In this document: positions 1 to 7,525 of the stretch, piece by piece | How positions within the stretch are numbered: position 1 is the first letter of the stretch | Layout: every line of letters begins with the position of its first letter | DNA from: G965227875 sp965227875 | GTDB lineage: Bacteria; Pseudomonadota; Alphaproteobacteria; Rhizobiales; JAJFHC01 | Length of the DNA stretch: 64,000 nucleotides | NCBI GenBank assembly: GCA_965227875.1 | Contig: OZ245783.1 | Span: 1,736,001-1,800,000, forward strand | Reading direction: 5' to 3' | Translations under genes and position numbers: made by a program | Notes under the pieces: model-generated | Told to the model about the DNA's origin: nothing | The model's database searches: none | What the model saw: the letters and a program-made list of their open reading frames with translations, nothing else

Positions 1-137
1 GCCGGGCCCCACCCGCCCACAATCGCCCGGTAATCCGGCACGTCGGGAAAACGGTCCGGTGCAATCGCCCGGTTTTCATCGCACCGGCAACCGCCTAGTC
101 TTGTCCGCGACGACGGCCAAGACAGCGGGGGAACGAC

Positions 138-1166
138 ATGAAGGCGGTGGTGCTGGAGCAACGCGGGTCGGACGGCATACGGATCGGTGATTTTCCCGAC
201 CCCGAACCCGGGCCCGGCGACATCGTCCTCAAGGTCGAGGCCTCGTCCATCAACCGGGTCGACCTCTACATGCGCGACAACGGGGCGGGCATCAATCACG
301 AGCTGCCGCTCGTCCTCGGCCTCGACGCGGTCGGCGAGATCGCGCACGCGCCCAGGGGCTCGGCCTTCCGGCCCGGCGACCGCGCCATCCTCTATCCCAT
401 GGCCTATTGCAACGCCTGCCGGTTCTGCCGTGCGGGCGACCATCCCATCTGCGTGAAGTTCGACGTCGCCGGCGAAACCCGGCACGGCGCCTTCGCGGAG
501 TTCATCTCCATGCCCGAACGCTGCTTCCTGCCCCTGCCCGGCGGCATGGACACCCACGAGGCGGCGACGCTGTCCATCGCCTATCTCACCGCCTGGCGCA
601 TGATGTTCGGCAAGAAACCGCTCATGCCGCACGAAACCGTGCTGATCGTCGGTGTCGGCGGCGGCGTCGCGGCGGCCTGCCTGCAGATGGCGAAGATGGT
701 CGGCGCACGCACCATCGTGACCTCGTCGACGGACGAGAAGCTCGCCTGGGCCAAGAGCCTGGGGGCCGACCACGGCATCAACTACACGACGGAAAACGTG
801 CCCCGGGCCGTGCGTGAGATCACCGGCGGCGAAGGCGTCGACATGGCGGTCGACAGCGTCGGCGAGGCGAGCTGGGGCGGATCGCTGAGATCGCTGAGGC
901 GCGGCGGGCGCATCGTCACCTGCGGCGCCACCACCGGCGGCAACCCGCCCACTGAGATCCAGCGGCTCTTCGCCTGGCAGATCGAGATCTACGGCTCGAC
1001 CATGGGCAGCATGGAGGAGTTCCGCCAGCTCGTCGACGCAGCGTCGCGCGGCAAGATCAGGCCGGCCATCGATCGCGTCTACGCGCTCGACGACATCCGC
1101 GACGGTTTCGCCCGCATGTCGTCCGGCGAACAGTCCGGCAAGCTCGTGGTCCGCGTGCCGGGGTGA
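138..1166 (+). CDS. Zinc-binding medium-chain dehydrogenase (alcohol dehydrogenase-like)
   Basis: A 342-residue medium-chain dehydrogenase/reductase with an N-terminal GroES-like domain (about 1-130), a Rossmann NAD(P) domain with VGVGGG at 171-176, and a C-terminal return to the catalytic domain. The structural-zinc cysteines are intact (C91, C94, C97, C105). The catalytic-zinc positions are not: the usual Cys region reads SSINRVDLY and the usual GHE reads GLD, as in quinone-oxidoreductase-like members. A GGGGGA ribosome site precedes the ATG. It probably reduces or oxidises a carbonyl/alcohol or an enone; the substrate is unknown. It stands alone, with a hairpin after its stop. Confidence 0.9.
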   Translation: MKAVVLEQRGSDGIRIGDFPDPEPGPGDIVLKVEASSINRVDLYMRDNGAGINHELPLVLGLDAVGEIAHAPRGSAFRPGDRAILYPMAYCNACRFCRAGDHPICVKFDVAGETRHGAFAEFISMPERCFLPLPGGMDTHEAATLSIAYLTAWRMMFGKKPLMPHETVLIVGVGGGVAAACLQMAKMVGARTIVTSSTDEKLAWAKSLGADHGINYTTENVPRAVREITGGEGVDMAVDSVGEASWGGSLRSLRRGGRIVTCGATTGGNPPTEIQRLFAWQIEIYGSTMGSMEEFRQLVDAASRGKIRPAIDRVYALDDIRDGFARMSSGEQSGKLVVRVPG

Positions 1167-1200
1167 CCCGTCAGGCACCGCCAACCCGGGTCCGGACATG

Positions 1201-1239
1201 AAAAAGCCGGCGGGCGGCACGAGGCCATCCGCCGGCTTT
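1201..1239. terminator. Bidirectional hairpin terminator between convergent genes
   Basis: AAAGCCGGCGGG and TCCGCCGGCTTT form a long GC-rich stem with an A-run on the left arm and T-run on the right. It lies between the dehydrogenase on the plus strand and the small reverse-strand gene, so it can serve both. Read from the minus strand the stem ends in five T residues, the stronger direction. Confidence 0.75.
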
Positions 1240-1257
1240 CGGGGGGTTGAAACTGCC

Positions 1258-1494
1258 TTACGACAGGATCACGAGACGTCCGGAGCGGATGTCGGCGATC
1301 TCGCCGGCGTCGTAGCCGATGGTCTGGAGCTGGCTGTCGCTGCAGCCCTGCAGGACGCGCAGGATTTCGCTGCGGGCGTGCCTGGTGCGCGATTCGACCA
1401 TGGCCTTGAAGAAACCGGCAAAGATCGACTCCTCGCGTCCGGCCTTTTCCGCGCCTTCGGCAAAGCGGAAATCGGTTGTGTTGGCGATCGTCAT
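1258..1494 (-). CDS. Small DUF1127-like protein
   Basis: A 78-residue protein. Its C-terminal half (SEILRVLQGCSDSQLQTIGY followed by an Asp-Ile-Arg stretch) resembles the short arginine-rich DUF1127 domain of alphaproteobacteria, which has been linked to small regulatory proteins in phosphate, RNA and stress control. It starts at an ATG with AAGGAA about 7 bases upstream. The upstream region is unusually AT-rich and holds several TTGCA/TGCAA dyads. The family assignment rests on motif resemblance only; no function can be given. Confidence 0.65.
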   Translation of the reverse strand: MTIANTTDFRFAEGAEKAGREESIFAGFFKAMVESRTRHARSEILRVLQGCSDSQLQTIGYDAGEIADIRSGRLVILS

Positions 1495-1570
1495 GGAATG
1501 TTCCTTGTGTGTGTGATCATGAAACCTCGCCTAAGATAGGTATCGTCCGTGCATTGCAACAGGGCTGATA

Positions 1571-1597
1571 TTGCGATGCAGCATTGCAATTTTTGCA
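1571..1597. promoter_or_regulatory. Cluster of TTGCA/TGCAA dyads upstream of the DUF1127-like gene
   Basis: TTGCGATGCAGCATTGCAA (1571-1589) is a 9-1-9 dyad with one mismatch, overlapping TGCAATTTTTGCA (1585-1597), a perfect 5-3-5 dyad. A further GCATTGCAAC lies at 1551-1560. The stretch is AT-rich in a GC-rich genome, lies about 80-100 bases upstream of the reverse-strand start codon, and is likely a regulator site. The binding protein is unknown. Confidence 0.4.
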
Positions 1598-1730
1598 TGG
1601 CAAAAATAAACGAAACGTTAGCTTTATGGCGGATCGCCGCCGCATTGCCCGTCATCCGTGAGTACCCCCTTGGCCGCGGGGTGTTCCCGTGCAAGTCTGC
1701 CGGGCGCGCGATCAGGAGGGGAAAAGCACC

Positions 1731-2159
1731 GTGACCTATCATGCAAGTTGCTCCTGCGGAGCCGTGCAGCTGGAGGCGGAGGGTGAACCGGTCGTCCAGT
1801 GCTACTGCCACTGCAATTCATGCCGCAGCTTCACCGGAAGTCCGGTGAACACGCCGGTTCTGTGGCCCAGGGAAAATGTCCGCTTCGTGGCGGGCGAGGA
1901 CAAGCTGAGGCGGTATTCGAAGAGCGGCCACCCGGAAGGCGGCACGTTTTCATGCAGCGTCTGCAACGGTTTTGTCGGGGTCTATCTGCCCGAGGCCGGC
2001 CTGTTCGACATTTTCGCCGGACTGATTTCCGACCTCGATTTCAAGCCAAGCGTCCACATAAACTACGAGAATTCCGTGCTGCCCATCCGGGACGGCCTGC
2101 CGAAGTTCAAGGACATGCCGGAGGACTGGGGCGGCAGCGGCGAGTTGATCGCCGAGTAG
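1731..2159 (+). CDS. GFA-family (glutathione-dependent formaldehyde-activating enzyme-like) protein
   Basis: A 142-residue Mss4-like/GFA fold protein. It shows the zinc-binding pattern CSCG at residues 7-10, C24-x-C26-x-C28-x2-C31, and a later FSCSVCNG pair. GFA proteins bind zinc, and the founding member was proposed to help glutathione-formaldehyde adducts form; most relatives have no proven reaction. I chose the GTG at 1731 because AGGAGG lies at 1714-1719; an upstream ATG at 1689 has no ribosome site and would add 14 poorly matching residues. Confidence 0.8.
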   Translation: MTYHASCSCGAVQLEAEGEPVVQCYCHCNSCRSFTGSPVNTPVLWPRENVRFVAGEDKLRRYSKSGHPEGGTFSCSVCNGFVGVYLPEAGLFDIFAGLISDLDFKPSVHINYENSVLPIRDGLPKFKDMPEDWGGSGELIAE

Positions 2160-2168
2160 CAGCGCGAC

Positions 2169-2669
2169 TCAGCCGGAGCCATCGCCTTCGGCCACCGCCG
2201 CGGCGTAGGCCGCATTCAGCCGTTCGCCGACGGTGGGCCGGCCCGACGGGCGGGGCGCACCCAGGTGAACGTGGCGCAGGTCCGCCATGAACTCCTCCCA
2301 CAGCGCCGGCCCGCCATCCTCCAGCAGGCGCGCACGCACGCTCAGCTCGCGCGTGGCCGGCATGTGGCGGCGGCCCCAGCTTCCCAGGTGCGCCATCAGC
2401 GGGACAAGCTGGATCGCTTTTTCGGTGAGGCTGTAGATCCCCTTCTGCCGGTGATGCGGATCGGGCGCCCGGGTGAGCAGCCCTTCCTCGAGCAGCTTCT
2501 TCAGCCGGCTGGCGAGTATGTTGGACGCGATTCCCTCGAGCGAATTGGTCAGCAGGTCGCGATAGGTCCGGCGGTCGCCGAACATGATGTCGCGCAGGAT
2601 GACCATGGTCCACCGGTCGCCGATGATCTCGACCGTCAGGTTGATGGGGCATCCCGATCGCATTTCCAT
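2169..2669 (-). CDS. HxlR-family winged-helix transcriptional regulator
   Basis: A 166-residue protein with the HxlR winged helix in the first 100 residues (CPINLTVEIIGDRWTMVILR, then an RLKKLLEEGLL recognition region and a wing around HHRQKGIYSLTEKA), followed by a longer than usual alpha-helical tail. The N-terminal Cys at position 7 is the residue often used for redox or electrophile sensing in this family. GGAGAGG precedes the ATG. It is divergent from the DUF1428 gene, which it probably represses through the dyad between them. Confidence 0.9.
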   Translation of the reverse strand: MEMRSGCPINLTVEIIGDRWTMVILRDIMFGDRRTYRDLLTNSLEGIASNILASRLKKLLEEGLLTRAPDPHHRQKGIYSLTEKAIQLVPLMAHLGSWGRRHMPATRELSVRARLLEDGGPALWEEFMADLRHVHLGAPRPSGRPTVGERLNAAYAAAVAEGDGSG

Positions 2670-2726
2670 GAAGCCTCTCCGATAAAACCAGTTGCATTAT
2701 AAAATCAGATATGCAGGATACAACCG

Positions 2727-2741
2727 ATTGCAATGTGCAAT
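2727..2741. promoter_or_regulatory. Putative HxlR operator
   Basis: ATTGCAATGTGCAAT is a perfect 6-3-6 dyad in the 92-base divergent intergenic region between the HxlR gene and the DUF1428 gene, 21 bases upstream of the DUF1428 start. A second partial motif (GTTGCATTAT) lies near 2690. Placement between a regulator and its divergent neighbour is typical for autoregulated operators. Confidence 0.5.
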
Positions 2742-2761
2742 TGGATGAAGGGAGGACACCG

Positions 2762-3115
2762 ATGTCATTTGTCGACGGATTCGTCGCCGCCGTGCCGACG
2801 GCGAACAAGGAGCTTTTTCTCGAGCATGCCCGCGCCGCGGCCGCGGTCCTGAAGGCGAACGGCGCGACCAGCGTCGTCGAGAACTGGGGCGTTGACGTGC
2901 CCGACGGCGAATTCACGTCCTTCCCCATGGCCGTCAGGTGCGGGGAGGACGAGACCGTGGTCTTCTCCTGGATCGTCTGGCCGTCGCGGGAGGCGCGCGA
3001 CACGGGCATGAAGGCGGCCATGGCCGACCCCGCGCTGCAGCCCGAAAACAACCCCATGCCCTTCGACGGCAAGCGCGTCATCTTCGGCGGCTTCGAGACC
3101 CTCCTCGAGGCATGA
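2762..3115 (+). CDS. DUF1428 family protein (YbaA-like)
   Basis: A 117-residue protein matching the DUF1428/YbaA family in length and in its opening MSFVDGFVAAVPTANKELF and its later FSWIVWPSREARD and MPFDGKRVIFGGFE segments. The fold is a ferredoxin-like alpha+beta dimer; the function is unknown, though such genes often sit next to HxlR or VOC genes. The start at 2762 is preceded by AAGGGAGGA. An upstream in-frame ATG at 2711 would place the operator dyad inside the gene and is rejected. Confidence 0.85.
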   Translation: MSFVDGFVAAVPTANKELFLEHARAAAAVLKANGATSVVENWGVDVPDGEFTSFPMAVRCGEDETVVFSWIVWPSREARDTGMKAAMADPALQPENNPMPFDGKRVIFGGFETLLEA

Positions 3116-3200
3116 CCGGAGAGCCGACGCATGTCGTGCGGGCCTGTTCAATGGCACACAAGGACAGCGGCCGGGGGGTTTGGCGGCAAGCGCTGCCGGT

Positions 3201-3581
3201 TCAGGACAGCCCGGCGAGATAGGGTGAGCCTTCAGGCAGGCAGGTGCGCGGCACGTCCACCTCGAGTTCGCCCAGCAGCATGAACGACAGGCTCTTGCCG
3301 TGCCGGTCGAGACCGGGCGAGGCGTTGACCCCGCCCTGCAGGGCGTCCTCGATGACGAAGTTGAGCGCCATCAGGTTCGCCAGTTCGTAGCGCCGGACCG
3401 CCGTCGCGCCCAGGCGGGCGAAGAGCGCGAGCACCCGTGCCTCCGTGACCTGGTCGAGCAGCACCGGCCAGGCCTCCTCCCGGTAGGCGATGACGCTGAT
3501 GTTCGACACGTTGCCCTTGTCGCCGGCCCGGCCATGCGCGACCGCGTGCAGCGGAAGCCTGAGAAGATCGCCGCCGCTCAT
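3201..3581 (-). CDS. AtuA C-terminal-domain-like small subunit
   Basis: A 126-residue protein equivalent to the C-terminal ferredoxin-like domain that follows the DUF1446 domain in AtuA-type proteins, including the segment HAVAHGRAGDKGNVSNISVI. AtuA is named from acyclic terpene (citronellol/geraniol) utilisation in Pseudomonas, but DUF1446 proteins occur in many CoA-ester and amino-acid pathways. Its ATG overlaps the stop of the DUF1446 gene by four bases (ATGA), so the two are translationally coupled and probably form one complex. The reaction is unknown. Confidence 0.85.
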   Translation of the reverse strand: MSGGDLLRLPLHAVAHGRAGDKGNVSNISVIAYREEAWPVLLDQVTEARVLALFARLGATAVRRYELANLMALNFVIEDALQGGVNASPGLDRHGKSLSFMLLGELEVDVPRTCLPEGSPYLAGLS

Positions 3582-4951
3582 GACGGCGCCACCAGTTGGG
3601 CCCGCACGTGGGGCATGACCGCGTCCGCGGGAAGCAGCACCGACGCCGTGGCCACCTGAGCGGTGACGTGGCAGCGGTATCCGCCGCCGCCCGCCGGGCC
3701 GCTGCAATAGAGGCTCTGCATCTCGTCCACCACCATCTGCGCCGTCTCGCGCCGGGTCGTCATCGCAGCGACCCGCGCACGGTATTCGCCGGATGCCGGA
3801 TCCGCGACGACGGGGTCATCCGAGGACAGACCTGCCCCGTGGACCGCCCCTGTGCCCAGGACCTCGCAGCGCAGCGGGGCGTTGAGGCCGGCCATGGCCA
3901 TGCGATCGCGCACCACCGACAGGGCCATCCGCGCCCGCGCCAGCGCGTTGGGGCCCGCATAGCTCATCTCCGCCTCGCCGAGCCAGCCATTGTCGAAGCA
4001 GACCGTGGCCTTGAGCGTCCCGGGCGGCGCATGCCCCCGCACGCCCCCGACCCGGATGCGGTCGTCGCCGTTCTCGTCGAGCCGGACCCTTGTGATGTCG
4101 GCGGTGACGTCCGGAACCAGATAGGCCGCCGGGTCGTGCATTTCGTAAAGCAGCTGTTCCGTCACCGTCGCCCGGGTGACGCAGCCACCCGTCCCGCCAG
4201 GCTTGCCGATCACCATCGCACCGCCTGCACGGACCTCCGCCACCGGGAAGCCGACACGTGCGAGATCGGGCACGTCCTTGAACCCCGGGTCGGCGAAATA
4301 GGCCCCGGAGACCTGGGCCCCGCATTCCAGCAGGTGGCCGCAGATCGTGCCCGCCGCCAGCCGGTCGAGATCGTCCTCCGCCCAGCCGAATTCATGGATC
4401 AGCGGTCCCAGCACGAGGGCGCTGTCGGTCGTGCGCCCGACCAGCACCACGTCCGGGTCGAGGGCGAGCGCACGGGCCACCGGACGGGCCCCCAGATAGG
4501 CGTTGGCGGCGATCGGTTCGCGGCCCTCGGCCTCCAGGCCCTCCATCGTCGGATAGGCCGTCACCTGGGCGGGCGTCATGTAGCCAAGCAGATCATCCCC
4601 CGTCACCACGGCGACCCGCAAAGGCCTGAGCCCCTGCTCGCGGGCGATCGCGTGGACCCGCCGCGCGGCCCCCGCCGGATTCGCCGCGCCCATGTTGGTG
4701 ACGATGCGCACACCCGCCGCCACGGCGCCCTGGAGCGCGGGTCGCAGGTAGTGGTCGAGATAGGGCGAATACCCCGCCTCCGGGTCCGCGCGGCGCAGCC
4801 CCTGCGCGATCGCGAGCGTACGCTCCGCCAGCACCTCGTAGATCAGGTATCGCGGCCCGTCGCGGCGTGCCAATTCGGCGACCACCGGCAGCGCCGCGTC
4901 GAAGCGGTCGCCGGAAAACCCCGCTCCCGCGCCGATGTGAACGGTCGTCAA
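3578..4951 (-). CDS. DUF1446 / AtuA-like acyclic terpene utilisation family protein
   Basis: A 457-residue protein covering the whole DUF1446 domain. It opens with HIGAGAGFSGDR, followed by TNMGAANPAGAARR near residue 95 and the glycine-rich stretch AMVIGKPGGTGGCVTRATV in the middle. In full-length AtuA the last 100-odd residues follow directly; here they are a separate downstream gene overlapping by four bases. The next gene upstream (nitrilase-family hydrolase) ends only 4 bases before this start, so all three form one reverse-strand operon. Family members are linked to catabolism, but no reaction is firmly assigned. Confidence 0.9.
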   Translation of the reverse strand: MTTVHIGAGAGFSGDRFDAALPVVAELARRDGPRYLIYEVLAERTLAIAQGLRRADPEAGYSPYLDHYLRPALQGAVAAGVRIVTNMGAANPAGAARRVHAIAREQGLRPLRVAVVTGDDLLGYMTPAQVTAYPTMEGLEAEGREPIAANAYLGARPVARALALDPDVVLVGRTTDSALVLGPLIHEFGWAEDDLDRLAAGTICGHLLECGAQVSGAYFADPGFKDVPDLARVGFPVAEVRAGGAMVIGKPGGTGGCVTRATVTEQLLYEMHDPAAYLVPDVTADITRVRLDENGDDRIRVGGVRGHAPPGTLKATVCFDNGWLGEAEMSYAGPNALARARMALSVVRDRMAMAGLNAPLRCEVLGTGAVHGAGLSSDDPVVADPASGEYRARVAAMTTRRETAQMVVDEMQSLYCSGPAGGGGYRCHVTAQVATASVLLPADAVMPHVRAQLVAPS

Positions 4952-4955
4952 CGGC

Positions 4956-5900
4956 TCACGCCCTCGCCGGCAGCGGCGCGCCCGCGCCCCGGCGCTCCGT
5001 GATCAGGCCGTAGCATTCCGGTCGTCGCCGGGTGTCGAAATCGAAGAAGGTCTTGTATTCCGCCGTGGCGTCGAGGTCGATCTCATGGGCCACCAGTTCG
5101 TCGCCAAGCGTGGATGACTGCGCCACGATTTCACCGGACGGCGCGATGATGCAGCTGTTTCCCATCATGTCGCACCCTTCCTCCCTCCCCGCTTTCGCGC
5201 TGGCGATGATCCATGTGCCGTTCTGGTAGGCCGCAGCCTGCATCGGCACGGTGTGATGCAGCGTCCGCAGCCCGTTCTGAAGCGGATTGTCGGGCAGCTG
5301 GGCGGGCGAGTTGTACCCCAGGCAGACCAGTTCCACGCCCTGGAGCCCGAGCACCCGATAGGCCTCCGGCCAGCGCCTGTCGTTGCAGATCAGCATGCCG
5401 ACGCGCCCGCCGAGCGCCTCGAAGACACCGAAACCGAGATTGCCCGGGGTGAAGTACCACAGCTCGAGATGCTGCAGCATGAGCGCCGGGTCGTAGACGG
5501 CGTTGCCGGGCAGGTGCACCTTGCGGTACTTGCCCGCGATCCGCCCCTGGCCGTCGACGAGAACCGCGCTATTGTAGCGGACGGTTTCCCCGTCTTCCTG
5601 CGCCGCCTCGCAATAGCCCAGGTAGAACCCGACATCGAGCCGGGCCGCCATGTCGAAGAGCGCCTGTGTCTCGCGCCCGGGCATGTCCGTCTCGAAAAAG
5701 GAGGCCAGTTCCGTCTCGTCCTCGATCAGCCAGCGCGGAAAGAACGTGGTCAGCGCCATCTCCGGAAAGACCACGAACCGGCAACCCCGGCTGGCCGCCC
5801 GCTCGAGCAGTGCGCACAGCCGTCCAACGACGCTCGCCCTGCTTTCGGCCCGCCCGATCGGGCCGAGTTGCGCCGCCGCAGCGATGAATTGTCTGGACAT
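4956..5900 (-). CDS. N-carbamoyl-D-amino-acid hydrolase-like nitrilase-superfamily enzyme
   Basis: A 314-residue carbon-nitrogen hydrolase. It resembles Agrobacterium N-carbamoyl-D-amino acid amidohydrolase over its length and has the catalytic triad at the same numbering: E47 (FPEMALTTFF), K127 (KYRKVHLPG) and C172 (ICNDRRWPE). The enzyme hydrolyses N-carbamoyl-D-amino acids to the D-amino acid, CO2 and ammonia. It heads the reverse-strand operon with the AtuA pair and is divergent from the aminotransferase, which fits D-amino-acid or hydantoin-type catabolism. No hydantoinase or racemase is visible nearby, so the true substrate may be another amide. Confidence 0.85.
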   Translation of the reverse strand: MSRQFIAAAAQLGPIGRAESRASVVGRLCALLERAASRGCRFVVFPEMALTTFFPRWLIEDETELASFFETDMPGRETQALFDMAARLDVGFYLGYCEAAQEDGETVRYNSAVLVDGQGRIAGKYRKVHLPGNAVYDPALMLQHLELWYFTPGNLGFGVFEALGGRVGMLICNDRRWPEAYRVLGLQGVELVCLGYNSPAQLPDNPLQNGLRTLHHTVPMQAAAYQNGTWIIASAKAGREEGCDMMGNSCIIAPSGEIVAQSSTLGDELVAHEIDLDATAEYKTFFDFDTRRRPECYGLITERRGAGAPLPARA

Positions 5901-5968
5901 GCCCGGCTCTCCAATCGATCTTTCGCCCGTCCCGCCGCCAGTTCACAATATCGCTCCGGAGAAATCCA

Positions 5969-7357
5969 ATGAATCAGACACACGCGACGCCAGCAGCCCC
6001 CGGCCACAACAGCGGCACGGCGGCGGACCTGGAGGCCGCCTATCGCGCACGCACGCCTGGCTCCGCCCGGCTGTCCGGCGAAGCCCGCCGGCACCTGCCC
6101 AGCGGCGTGGTGCATGATTCGCGCTATTTCGCCCCGTACGCGCCCTATGTCGACCATGCCGAGGGTTCCCGGAAATGGGACGTCGACGGAAACTGCTACA
6201 TCGACTATTTCGGCGGCCACGGCTCGCTCCTGCTGGGACACAACCATCCGAAGGTATTGGCCGCCATGCAGGCGGCGCTGGCCCGCGGCACCCATTTCGC
6301 GGCCAATCACGAACCCGAGGTGAAATGGGCCGAACGGGTTTGCGCCATGGTGCCGAGCGCGGAACGCGTGCGCTTCACGTCGTCCGGTACGGAGGCCGCC
6401 GCCATGGCCGTTCGCCTCGCCCGGGCCCATACCGGGCGCAACCGAATCCTGCGTTTCTTCAACCATTTCCATGGCTGGATCGACGACATGACCACCGGCT
6501 ACGCCTCCCATTTCGACGGCAGCGCGCCCAATGGCGTGCCCGAGGCGGTGGCCCGCGGTTCGGTGGTGATCGAGGCGAACGACCCGGATGCCCTTGCGGG
6601 TGCCTTCGCGGGCGACCACGACATCGCCGCGATCTTCGTCGAATCCCTCGGCGCCGCCACCGGCCAGGTGCCGCTCGCCCCGGGCTTCCACGCCCTTCTG
6701 CGCGAGACCGCCGACCGCCACGGCGCCGTGCTGATCTTCGACGAGGTCATCACCGGGTTCCGCGTGTCCCCCGGCGGTGTTCAGGCCCGCGTCGGCGTCA
6801 CCCCTGACCTGACGACGCTCGCCAAGATCCTCGCGGGCGGCCTGCCCGGTGGCGCCGTCGCCGGTCGCAGCGACATCATGGGCATTCTCGATTTCGAGGA
6901 ATCCCGGTCGGCCGGACGCGAAAAGATGTACCACCCGGGCACCTTCAACGGGAATCCGCTGTCGGCGAGCGCCGGCGTGGCGGCCCTCGACATCATCCGC
7001 GACGGCGCACCTTGCGAAAAGGCCGAAGCGCTCGCCGGCGAACTGCGGCACGGCCTCAACGAGGTACTTGCCGCGGCGGGCGTTCCCTGGGCGGTCTACG
7101 GACAGTCGTCGGCCTTCCATTTTTTCATAGGTGCCGGCCTCGAAAGTGCACCCCACGACTTCGACCCGCTGTCGCTCCCGCGCCGGCAGCTTCTGCAAAA
7201 GGATGCCGCCGTCGTCCATGACCTGCGCCTCGCCCTGCTTGTCGAGGGGGTGGATTTTTCCGGCTGGCCGGGCGGCCTCGTGTCGGCCGCGCATACCCCG
7301 GAAGACATCGAAATGACGGTGGAGGCGTTCGCCAGGGCGCTGAAGTCGTTCGGCTGA
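5969..7357 (+). CDS. Class III PLP aminotransferase, glutamate-1-semialdehyde aminomutase-like
   Basis: A 462-residue fold-type I PLP enzyme. Visible signatures are SSGTEAAAMAVRLAR (138-152), the FHGW segment (167-170), IFDEVITGFR (256-265, with D258 as the cofactor-ring aspartate) and K286 in TTLAKILAGG as the Schiff-base lysine. It carries about 20 extra N-terminal residues compared with HemL. A biosynthetic HemL role is unlikely beside a transporter and catabolic enzymes; it more likely transaminates an omega- or beta-amino acid. It is divergent from the carbamoyl hydrolase and precedes the ABC importer on the same strand. Confidence 0.88.
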   Translation: MNQTHATPAAPGHNSGTAADLEAAYRARTPGSARLSGEARRHLPSGVVHDSRYFAPYAPYVDHAEGSRKWDVDGNCYIDYFGGHGSLLLGHNHPKVLAAMQAALARGTHFAANHEPEVKWAERVCAMVPSAERVRFTSSGTEAAAMAVRLARAHTGRNRILRFFNHFHGWIDDMTTGYASHFDGSAPNGVPEAVARGSVVIEANDPDALAGAFAGDHDIAAIFVESLGAATGQVPLAPGFHALLRETADRHGAVLIFDEVITGFRVSPGGVQARVGVTPDLTTLAKILAGGLPGGAVAGRSDIMGILDFEESRSAGREKMYHPGTFNGNPLSASAGVAALDIIRDGAPCEKAEALAGELRHGLNEVLAAAGVPWAVYGQSSAFHFFIGAGLESAPHDFDPLSLPRRQLLQKDAAVVHDLRLALLVEGVDFSGWPGGLVSAAHTPEDIEMTVEAFARALKSFG

Positions 7358-7525
7358 CTTTTCAGCAAGACAGGTCGTTTGCGTTCCCCCCGGTGTCGCG
7401 GGCGGGGATTTACACCTTTTGCGACCGTGTGCCATGCTGTCGCCAGCAGGACGGAAGGCACATAACAGCAAGGGGCGCCTTTCCGTCACATGCGAACCAT
7501 ATCGTTGAATCGTTTTGGAGGGAGA

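Noticed and set aside
5969..7357. Biosynthetic hemL
   Set aside because: The enzyme has an N-terminal extension and lies in a catabolic and transport context; it is kept as a class III aminotransferase.
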